Virus record (IMG/VR): IMGVR_UViG_3300020204_000210 | Location: 1 to 33,096 of that record | Origin: a virus | Reading direction: 5' to 3' (one strand) | Length of the DNA stretch: 33,096 nucleotides | Part shown: in pieces, positions 27,581 to 33,096 of the stretch | Position numbering within the stretch: position 1 is the stretch's first letter | How the letters are laid out: every line of letters begins with the position of its first letter | The notes under the pieces: model-generated | What the model was told of the DNA's origin: nothing | Databases searched by the model: none | What the model saw: the letters and a program-made list of their open reading frames with translations, nothing else | Position numbers and translations under genes: made by a program

Positions 27581-27596
27581 GACGGTGGAGGAAAGC
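27581..27596 (+). repeat. 16-bp repeat, copy 9, used as ribosome-binding site
   Basis: GACGGTGGAGGAAAGC. The single C-to-A change creates GGAGG, 8-9 nt before the ATG at 27602. A degenerate relative, ACGGTGGAGGAAAC, precedes the ATG at 28021. Confidence 0.9.
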
Positions 27597-27601
27597 CAGC
27601 A

Positions 27602-28024
27602 ATGAACAAAACAGAACTCGCCGAAATAGTAGAACTCATCTACGCCATGTGGAACAAAGAACTCCCCACCAATGTAGAAGCAAAAACCATGACCTACCGC
27701 GCATGGAACACCGTCATCGGCGACCTACCAAAAACAGAAATACTAGAAGCCGCTAAACGACTCTCCGCCCGCGAAACCTACCTCCCTACCGCAGGACTCG
27801 TCCGCACAGAGCACAGACGCATGACCACAAAAGAACCCACACCCGCACAAGCATGGAACCAATATACCGCCATCCGCGACGCAGTGAACTCAGGAACAAC
27901 CCAATACGAACCACCCCACCCACGCCTACAAAAAACAATCCAACAAGTCGGACTCAACCTCCACACCAACGACGACCGCAGACACTTCACAGAAACCTAC
28001 AACACGGTGGAGGAAACCCGATGA
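27602..28024 (+). CDS. Helicase-loader-like protein, 140 aa
   Basis: The N-terminal half (ELAEIVELIYAMWNKELPTN, W-x-x-V-I-G-D-L, EILEAAKRL, YLPTAGLVR) has the helical layout of phage G39P-type helicase loaders: W-x-x-x-L-x-D-L, then a fpPt-like turn. The C-terminal half is polar and less ordered. It lies between the replication protein and DNA-binding genes. Coding strand unusually rich in A and C. Confidence 0.65.
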   Translation: MNKTELAEIVELIYAMWNKELPTNVEAKTMTYRAWNTVIGDLPKTEILEAAKRLSARETYLPTAGLVRTEHRRMTTKEPTPAQAWNQYTAIRDAVNSGTTQYEPPHPRLQKTIQQVGLNLHTNDDRRHFTETYNTVEETR

Positions 28025-28188
28025 GAAAACGCCAAGGACGCCCACCCAAACCCCCCGTAGGCGAACAATCAACCCTCACCATCAAAATCCCCACCCCACT
28101 CAAACAACAACTCATCAACCAAGCCGAAGCATACGACATGACCATCACCGAATACTTAACAACACTCATCCAACGAGATGCCGTATAA
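28021..28188 (+). CDS. Ribbon-helix-helix-like DNA-binding protein, 55 aa
   Basis: ATGA junction with GGAGGAAACCCG before it. Basic arm MRKRQGRPPKPP, a strand (STLTIKIPTPL) and two helices (KQQLINQAEAYDMTITEYLT): the Arc/CopG order. Probably binds DNA as a dimer and may regulate this operon. Confidence 0.75.
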   Translation: MRKRQGRPPKPPVGEQSTLTIKIPTPLKQQLINQAEAYDMTITEYLTTLIQRDAV

Positions 28189-28513
28189 ACCACAACCCGC
28201 AACCAACCCCGACGACACAGTCACCCTCACCATCCCAATACCCGGCTGGTTAAAAAACGAACTCATCCAATCAGCACAAAAACACGAAAACAGTTTACAA
28301 CAACACATAACCCTACTCATCACCAACGCACTCAGAAACACCCAAAACAAACCACCCCTAAACCCAACACCCCCCAACCCACTCCAACCAATCCACAACT
28401 ACCTACAAGGAAAACCCACACTCCAACCCTGCGGACAAACCACCTGCACAAAAACCCCGACCCAACTAAACAACCACACCTACTGCAACACCTGCGGCAT
28501 CCGCCTCCACTAA
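28178..28513 (+). CDS. Ribbon-helix-helix-like protein with C-terminal Cys motif, 111 aa
   Basis: Overlaps the previous gene by 11 bp. DTVTLTIPIPGWLKNELIQS, then SLQQHITLLITNAL, repeats the strand-helix-helix order of its neighbour, so the two may be paralogues. The C-terminus adds CGQTTC...CNTC, a possible zinc site. The coding strand is almost free of G. Confidence 0.75.
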   Translation: MPYKPQPATNPDDTVTLTIPIPGWLKNELIQSAQKHENSLQQHITLLITNALRNTQNKPPLNPTPPNPLQPIHNYLQGKPTLQPCGQTTCTKTPTQLNNHTYCNTCGIRLH

Positions 28514-28542
28514 ACCAAACAACCAAATACAAAACACACAAA

Positions 28543-28594
28543 ACCCAAAAAAACCACGCACGCGCTGACTTTCGGGGTTTTTATTTTTTGGTTT
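28543..28594. terminator. Probable terminator between convergent operons
   Basis: An A-rich arm AAAACCC and a GGGGTTTTTATTTTTTGG arm form a weak hairpin with U-rich ends in the rightward direction. The leftward gene at 28581 stops inside it. Confidence 0.5.
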
Positions 28595-28715
28595 TGGTTG
28601 GTTGCATGGTTTCTGGTTTGGGGGTGTGTCGTGTGCATTGGGGTGGGTGGGTGAGTTTGATGTGGGTGGTGATGGTGTTGTTGCATTTGGGGCAGTGCCA
28701 GTGTTGGGTGGGCAT
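28581..28715 (-). CDS. Small zinc-ribbon protein, 44 aa
   Basis: A short frame 9 bp after the WhiB stop. Translation MPTQHWHCPKCNNTITTHIK, then LTHPPQCTRH and a Lys/Pro tail. CPKC plus C-x2-H gives one zinc-binding knuckle. It has the same composition as the WhiB and proteasome-like genes. A longer overlapping frame was rejected. Confidence 0.65.
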   Translation of the reverse strand: MPTQHWHCPKCNNTITTHIKLTHPPQCTRHTPKPETMQPTKTKK

Positions 28716-28724
28716 GGGTGGTGG

Positions 28725-29024
28725 TTATGTGTTGTCCCACATTTGTGCGATGGATGGTCGGGTGGGTTTGATGCCTTGTCGTTTTTGTTCTGCTGCGAGT
28801 TGTCTTGATGTCATGCCTGCCCATACGCCGTGCATGTCTACGGGGTGGTATTCGAGGGCGTTTTTGAGGCAGGGTTGTTTGACTGGGCAGGTTTCGCAGA
28901 TTTGTCTTGCTGTTTGGATGTAGGTGATGTCTTTGTGTTTTTTGGGGAACATGAGGTCTGTTTTGCCTCGGCATGCTGCGTGTTCTTGCCATCGGTATGG
29001 TTTGTGTGGGTTGTGGGTGTTCAT
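28725..29024 (-). CDS. whiB: WhiB-family iron-sulfur regulator, 99 aa
   Basis: Four conserved cysteines: Cys18 (HAACRG), Cys43 and Cys46 (CETC), Cys52, spaced C...C-x2-C-x5-C, which bind a 4Fe-4S cluster. It is followed by the GVWAGM turn (about 66-71) and a basic region. WhiB proteins are confined to actinobacteria and their phages and act with the principal sigma factor. It may control phage or host genes. It lies 10 bp after the proteasome-like gene. Confidence 0.92.
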   Translation of the reverse strand: MNTHNPHKPYRWQEHAACRGKTDLMFPKKHKDITYIQTARQICETCPVKQPCLKNALEYHPVDMHGVWAGMTSRQLAAEQKRQGIKPTRPSIAQMWDNT

Positions 29025-29034
29025 GTTTGTATAG

Positions 29035-29676
29035 TTATTTTTTGGTTGTGGTTTTGGTGGTTTGTTTTGGGGGTTTGTGGGGGGTTGTGGTTTGGGTTTG
29101 GGTGTGGTATGGGTGTCCTGTGTTGGGGTCGTATCGGGCTGCGATGGCGATTGCTTTGAGTGCGTGTTTGCGGGCTTGTTGTATGTTGCGGGGTGTGGGC
29201 ATTGAGGTGAGTGCGCCTAGGGCGTATGGGGCTCCTGTTCCGAGGGCGTAGTTGTTGTTGTGGTCGGTGAACCATGAGTAGTCGGAGTCGATGTTGTAGA
29301 GGGTGGCGTTGATGGCGAGGAGGAGTTCGGAGCCGTGTGAGGCTTGGGGGTTGTCTTGGCTGGTTGTGGTGTAGCCGTGTGTTTCGAAGAGTTGTTTGAT
29401 GGTGGGGATGATTTTGTTGGTGATGTGTTCGTCTAGTTTTTTGCCTTTTAGGGTGGGTGGGCAGGTGGGGAGTTGGAGGGTGTGGGTGAGGAGGTTGATG
29501 GCTCTGAGGTCTCCTGCTGTGGCTATGAGGTATTTGCCGTTGACTGCTATTTTGGAGACTTCTTGTTTGAGGGTGTTGATTTGGGTGGGTGTGCCGTCTT
29601 CGGCTTGGGTGGTGATTCGGGTGTCTGCTGTGATTAGGCAGTAGTCCGCTCCCTGTATACCGATAACCGTAGTCAT
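29035..29676 (-). CDS. Proteasome-beta/HslV-like Ntn-hydrolase, 213 aa
   Basis: After loss of Met1 the protein would begin TTVIGI with Thr as nucleophile. ADTRI supplies the Asp17 equivalent (Asp18 here) and VSKIAV the Lys33 equivalent (Lys42), with about 8 extra residues between. ATAGD, SELLLAINATLYNIDSD and YALGTGAPYALGAL match later core strands and the GSG-like turn. There is no propeptide and no alpha-subunit gene in the window. The C-terminal 25 residues are a Thr/Lys-rich tail. It may be a stand-alone peptidase or join a host proteasome; both are speculation. Confidence 0.85.
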   Translation of the reverse strand: MTTVIGIQGADYCLITADTRITTQAEDGTPTQINTLKQEVSKIAVNGKYLIATAGDLRAINLLTHTLQLPTCPPTLKGKKLDEHITNKIIPTIKQLFETHGYTTTSQDNPQASHGSELLLAINATLYNIDSDYSWFTDHNNNYALGTGAPYALGALTSMPTPRNIQQARKHALKAIAIAARYDPNTGHPYHTQTQTTTPHKPPKQTTKTTTKK

Positions 29677-29731
29677 GGCTATACGGTTCTAGGAAACGTG
29701 GAAGGAACAGCGCGGCGTTGCTTTACACAAG

Positions 29732-29815
29732 TCATTCGTCATCATCTTCTTCTGATTCGCAAACGGGGTGGTGTCCCCACAGGTTCGCGTATCGGCATGG
29801 GCAGGCGAGACTCAT
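29732..29815 (-). CDS. Possible Cys-rich microprotein, 27 aa
   Basis: ATGA junction with the metallophosphoesterase stop. The whole product is MSLACPCRYANLWGHH, PVC and an acidic tail. C-x-C plus HH and a later Cys suggest metal binding. It is too short for certainty. Confidence 0.4.
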   Translation of the reverse strand: MSLACPCRYANLWGHHPVCESEEDDDE

Positions 29816-30984
29816 GCGGAGTATTCCGTTCCTAGATACATCGCCCACCCGTCATAGATGGGAACGCAGTGGTAGGTGAAGCGGTGTTCGCCTTTGTTTT
29901 GATAGTGGACGATTGCGACTCCCTGTTGCCAGTTTTCGTGGCGTCGGATTGGTCGCCCGTCTAGGTCTACTCCGCCTTTCGTGGAGGGGATTGCGCCGTC
30001 TATGCGTGCCAAGCATCCTGGTGATGCCGCCATGATTGTTTTTGGTCCGTCGTAGTCTTCGCGAGTTTTGTAAGCGGTTTCTATTCTGTGGATGTGTCCG
30101 TAGATAACTGATGTCTTCTCGGCGTTGAGGTACACATTGGCGGTTGACCCTGATGATTTGACGCGGTCGCCGTGGATGATGCGAAGTTTCTCGTTCAACC
30201 AATAGTCGCCCGCCGGATAGCCAGGTTTGTAGGTGATATCAAAGTCGTCCATGCGACATAGGTAGGGAACGGAAAGAACCGGCCACGATTCAGGGGTGTT
30301 GCCTTTTCGGAGTCCGTATGCTGCGGATGCGTTCATTACGAGGAATTTTGGCATCCGTTCTTCGTGGTTTCCGGCTAGCCATGTGATTTTGGCGAATGGT
30401 GCCGCTCTTCTAATTTCGGCGCAGAGTGTTGTTGCGCGGTCTATGGATGCTTGGGTGGTTTGCTGGTAGGACGGGTAGAGAATGTATTTGCCCATTTCGG
30501 GGAGGTCTAGGTTGTCGCCTAGAAGGACAATTTCGTCGGGTTTGGTGTCTGCGACGAACTGTAGGGCGACGGTGATAGCACGCTCGTCGTGTGTTGGTTC
30601 TAGTTCGCCTGCCTTGTTGCGGAAATATCCGATTTGGATATCAGGCAGTATTACGCAAGTTTTGTAACCTGTTTTCTGTTTTGTCGTTTTGTCTTTGCTC
30701 GGGGGCAGTTTTATTGATGGTCCTTGGGTGATTACCGGCCACGCCGGTCCCTGTTCCCACGATGGGGAGAATTGTATGGCTGCGAGGTCGTGGATTTCGG
30801 CTTCGCCTTCTGCGTCCTTTGTGAGTGTTTGGTAGAGGGATACTTGTTTGATGTCGCCGATTTGGTCTAGGTCTATGTCTTTGGCGACGAGCATGTCGGC
30901 TATTCGTCCGAGGAGTTTTTCTTTCCTTGCCCTGGCTTCTTTTTCTGTTGCTATGTTCGTCAGGTTATTTTTGAGGGTTTTCAT
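29812..30984 (-). CDS. Calcineurin-like metallophosphoesterase, 390 aa
   Basis: Core motifs: ILPDIQIG (Asp115, Gln117 in place of the usual His), LLGDNLD (155-160), AGNHE (204-208), HGD (271-273) and GHIH (296-299), the five metal-binding blocks of this superfamily. The first 105 residues are helical, charged and unrelated, and may bind DNA or a partner. The start ATG 30984 overlaps the preceding TGA. The substrate could be nucleic acid or nucleotide; DxQ instead of DxH is unusual. Confidence 0.88.
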   Translation of the reverse strand: MKTLKNNLTNIATEKEARARKEKLLGRIADMLVAKDIDLDQIGDIKQVSLYQTLTKDAEGEAEIHDLAAIQFSPSWEQGPAWPVITQGPSIKLPPSKDKTTKQKTGYKTCVILPDIQIGYFRNKAGELEPTHDERAITVALQFVADTKPDEIVLLGDNLDLPEMGKYILYPSYQQTTQASIDRATTLCAEIRRAAPFAKITWLAGNHEERMPKFLVMNASAAYGLRKGNTPESWPVLSVPYLCRMDDFDITYKPGYPAGDYWLNEKLRIIHGDRVKSSGSTANVYLNAEKTSVIYGHIHRIETAYKTREDYDGPKTIMAASPGCLARIDGAIPSTKGGVDLDGRPIRRHENWQQGVAIVHYQNKGEHRFTYHCVPIYDGWAMYLGTEYSA

Positions 30985-31286
30985 TTGTTGGTCTCCGTAT
31001 TGTTTGGATAACATAAGCATTTCTTGTCATTTGGTTCTGTAAAACATTTACGGTGTTTGGTGATGCTTTCGCGGGAGATGGCGATGCCTTCCTGCTTCAG
31101 GGCGTTGTAGATACTCATCGTTGATGCTTCTGAGCGGAGTGCGTCAAAAAGTGCTTCCCGTGTTTCTTCATCTAGTTTGATTGCTATGCGCCCGAGGGGG
31201 CAAGCAACACTATTGCCGACACTTGTCTCGGCAATGACTTTTAGTTGACTCAACAAGTTTTGACCCGTCGCATTAGTCGGCGCCAT
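30981..31286 (-). CDS. Putative DNA-binding protein, 101 aa
   Basis: AGGAG lies 7 nt before the ATG. A central segment (REALFDALRSEASTMSIYNA, then LKQEGIAISRESITKHRKCF) reads as paired helices of an HTH or small-terminase-like domain. The C-terminus has two Cys. First gene of the metallophosphoesterase operon. Function not certain. Confidence 0.7.
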   Translation of the reverse strand: MAPTNATGQNLLSQLKVIAETSVGNSVACPLGRIAIKLDEETREALFDALRSEASTMSIYNALKQEGIAISRESITKHRKCFTEPNDKKCLCYPNNTETNK

Positions 31287-31379
31287 GTTGTCTCCTGTCT
31301 TCTATGATGCCATAAAATCACATTCGTCAATAAAAGTCAAGCACTATGGAACAAATACAAATTAGAGACGTAGCAAAGA

Positions 31380-31865
31380 TTGCCTTCAGTAATAAAAATT
31401 TTGTCTGCTATCAACTGTGATAATGTTCGTTTTGTGCCCACCCCCCATGACAATCGCAGAGACCATGTATTGCGGGAGCCCCTAGAAAGGGCTGTGGCTA
31501 ACGCATTGGCGAACAATGCCGACCTAAAGGGATTGGTGGAGTCGGTGCTTTTGGAGTTAGATGAGCAAAACCTTATTTCGTACAAACCCAAGAGTTCAAT
31601 TAATTTGTTTACACCTGCTGGTCGGTTGGTGATAATGTTGATGGAGAGACCGTGTTTGACTGTTCGCGAAATGTCGGTTACACTCGGCTGTTCACAGACC
31701 GCGGTCATAAAAGCACTATCCGTGTTGGATAGAGAAAAATTGATAAAACGCAGGAAGGTCAAAGGGAGATACGAGTATTCGCTTGATTACGGTAAACTCA
31801 AAAATCACGCAGAGTTGAGAAGATTAATACGGGTCTTGTCAACCTTGTTGGTTGCATCTGATTAA
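31380..31865 (+). CDS. Winged-helix (MarR-like) DNA-binding protein, about 161 aa
   Basis: The middle LVIMLMERPCLTVREMSVTL, then GCSQTAVIKALSVLDREKLI and KRRKVKGRYEYSL, is a clear winged helix: helix, turn, recognition helix and wing. The start is uncertain: TTG at 31380 has no good ribosome-binding site and TTG 31401 is another choice. More AT-rich than most of the window. Divergent from the operon at 31286. Confidence 0.78.
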   Translation: MPSVIKILSAINCDNVRFVPTPHDNRRDHVLREPLERAVANALANNADLKGLVESVLLELDEQNLISYKPKSSINLFTPAGRLVIMLMERPCLTVREMSVTLGCSQTAVIKALSVLDREKLIKRRKVKGRYEYSLDYGKLKNHAELRRLIRVLSTLLVASD

Positions 31866-31890
31866 TTGAATAAAACAAATTTTTATCAAA

Positions 31891-31963
<73 letters not shown>

Positions 31964-31982
31964 CGAATGGTATTGTCAGCCA

Positions 31983-32249
31983 ATGAGATTTGATGCGCCG
32001 ATAGGGATGTTCCCAATCATTATCTTTCAGTCGCGCTACGGAGGCGTATACGAAGGCGGGCTATGGTTTGCGATAGAACAGTGCGACGACCCCACAGAAA
32101 CGCTCCTAGGGGCGTATGGCGATGACGATGAGTGTGTAGCGTGGTTCACGGAGAACGACCACGCGGTCGGAGTTGGGGCTACGCCGAACGAGGCGTACAC
32201 CATGTTGCTCGCCAAATCTGTGGAGAGACATCAACCTACTGTTGAGTAA
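31983..32249 (+). CDS. Hypothetical protein, 88 aa
   Basis: Starts 20 bp after the tRNA with no Shine-Dalgarno site; TATTGT lies 6 nt upstream, so a leaderless start is possible. MRFDAPIGMFPIIIFQSRYG and VYEGGLWFAIEQ suggest a small alpha/beta domain. Overlaps the convergent gene by 14 bp. Confidence 0.7.
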   Translation: MRFDAPIGMFPIIIFQSRYGGVYEGGLWFAIEQCDDPTETLLGAYGDDDECVAWFTENDHAVGVGATPNEAYTMLLAKSVERHQPTVE

Positions 32250-32571
32250 CCATCCATGCTGAGAATGCTTCATCCTGCACTGGTATAACCCATACTTGAC
32301 AAGACCCGAGTTCTTGTCGTGGTGTACCAATAAAATGCCAAGCAACTTCCATTTCTGCCGAAGGTGTTGCTACACCGACATTGCATTCCATGCCGAAAGT
32401 TTGTAGGAACCATTTGACTACACACGGTGTTTCTTCGTGGGCGCACGGAGCAAACGAATTTCCCTCGTGGGGGCAACGCACCCTAATTACTTCCAACTCT
32501 CCTCTATTGATTTGTAATTCAACGACATGACCATCGCTGTGCCACACCATTGTTTCTGAGGCAGTATCGCT
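32236..32571 (-). CDS. Hypothetical protein with Cys/His cluster, 111 aa
   Basis: ATG 32571 is preferred to an upstream ATG because a promoter places the transcript start on it. VRCPHEGNSFAPCAHEETPC holds three Cys and two His in a short stretch, a possible metal site. Function unknown. Confidence 0.7.
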   Translation of the reverse strand, partial: SDTASETMVWHSDGHVVELQINRGELEVIRVRCPHEGNSFAPCAHEETPCVVKWFLQTFGMECNVGVATPSAEMEVAWHFIGTPRQELGSCQVWVIPVQDEAFSAWMVTQQ

Positions 32572-32578
32572 CATAGTT

Positions 32579-32607
32579 ATCAGCCTACTAAATACGAGAA
32601 CAGTTAT
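32579..32607 (-). promoter_or_regulatory. Promoter for a leaderless mRNA
   Basis: Minus strand: TTGATA, 17-nt spacer, TAGGCT, then 7 nt to the ATG at 32571. No ribosome-binding site. Confidence 0.6.
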
Positions 32608-32666
32608 CAACACCCCTACAGGTGGTCGTCATGGAGCCTTTCGCGGCAACGTCCGCTACTACAAGT

Positions 32667-32792
32667 TTACTCATAAAGGGAGTGGTCGCCGTGAACATAT
32701 CGCTTCCACATTTTTCGCCAATGAAAAATCGGATATGCAATAAACAGGGGAACAATTAGGTAGGTGAATATTTTCAAATATTTTTTGAACAT
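32667..32792 (-). CDS. Small membrane protein, 41 aa
   Basis: MFKKYLKIFTYLIVPLFIAY, then PIFHWRKMWKRYVHGDHSLYE: a basic start, one membrane segment and a basic cytoplasmic-type end. It follows the gene at 32811 by 18 bp on the same strand, so the two may act together at the membrane. Confidence 0.55.
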   Translation of the reverse strand: MFKKYLKIFTYLIVPLFIAYPIFHWRKMWKRYVHGDHSLYE

Positions 32793-32810
32793 ACTTTCAG
32801 TATATTCTGT

Positions 32811-33095
32811 TCAGGCTTCAGTATCAACAGACTCTTTACCCGAATCAGACTTGTTCCGACCCGTAGAAATCATGAGCCCTGCAAGCGTTCCCGTGATAAA
32901 AGTAGCCACCGATGAGAGCACGCTGAAAAACATTTTGTCGTTCTCTGCCTGCACCCCAATTGGCTGGGCGACGAATACGAGTGCATACAGAACACCGATT
33001 GTTGTAATTGTTAAAACCCCGCCCAAGATGCAGCCAACAACAAATTTAAGTCTTGCATCTAGTTCCTCTGGGGTCAATCGCTGTTTATCTTTCAT
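32811..33095 (-). CDS. Membrane protein with two spans, 94 aa (start at window edge)
   Basis: Charged N-terminus, two hydrophobic segments (VVGCILGGVLTITTIGVLYA and VLSSVATFITGTLAGLMIS) and a polar Ser/Lys/Glu tail. Size and topology fit a holin or other small phage membrane protein. The ATG is the third-last codon position of the window, so an earlier start cannot be excluded. Confidence 0.75.
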   Translation of the reverse strand: MKDKQRLTPEELDARLKFVVGCILGGVLTITTIGVLYALVFVAQPIGVQAENDKMFFSVLSSVATFITGTLAGLMISTGRNKSDSGKESVDTEA

Positions 33096-33096
33096 G

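Noticed and set aside
28510-28992. 160-codon leftward His/Pro/Thr-rich frame overlapping WhiB
   Set aside because: It is the shifted frame of WhiB and the 44-residue zinc ribbon in A/C-rich DNA; the Cys motifs support the other frame.
31346-31420. 24-codon frame starting at the ATG at 31346
   Set aside because: No ribosome site; it overlaps the winged-helix start in another frame and has no recognisable content.

Overview
The window looks like the accessory and replication part of a tailed-phage genome infecting an actinobacterium. Host and virion type are inferred, because no capsid, tail, terminase or integrase gene is visible. The evidence is tightly packed small genes with ATGA, GTGA and TGATG overlaps, a WhiB regulator, a proteasome-beta-like peptidase, a lysozyme-like lytic enzyme, phage-associated domain families (DUF4314, DUF2958, Api92-like), a replication-initiator/helicase-loader pair, several leaderless-type promoters and a lone tRNA-Arg(UCU).

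Layout. 1-4.4 kb: the end of an unknown gene, then two leftward operons holding a SNF2 helicase, a LysM protein, small proteins and a transglutaminase/cysteine-peptidase-like protein. 4.6-9 kb: a lysozyme-like enzyme and small, often zinc-ribbon, proteins, mostly leftward. 9.5-18.7 kb: rightward operons of small proteins ending in an AAA+ ATPase and a VWA protein with an HExxH motif. 18.8-19.6 kb: leftward membrane and helicase-associated-domain proteins. 19.9-26.5 kb: rightward operons, including six adjacent genes with lysine-rich tails or heads. 26.5-28.5 kb: a hairpin-rich candidate origin, a replication protein, a helicase-loader-like protein and two ribbon-helix-helix-like proteins. 28.6-31.3 kb: leftward zinc ribbon, WhiB, proteasome-like peptidase, metallophosphoesterase and DNA-binding protein. 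31.4-33.1 kb: winged-helix regulator, tRNA-Arg and small membrane proteins.

The most striking content is regulatory. Most operons start from one standard cassette found on both strands: a promoter of the form GTGTnACACC-N7-TAnnnT, a short AACTAG leader, a stem-loop whose stem changes with compensating bases, and a GAGAAAGGCAAGG-like ribosome-binding site. Five larger islands (about 4.45, 9.15, 12.8, 15.5 and 19.6 kb) repeat the same order: a palindromic AGTCCCG...CGGGACT cluster, a 16-bp repeat GACGGTGGCGGAAAGC, optional AAGTTAC dyads and TTGACA promoters, then the cassette. A second set of genes appears to be expressed from leaderless mRNAs. Together this suggests one phage-wide control circuit switching many small operons at once; the regulator that binds these sites is not identified.
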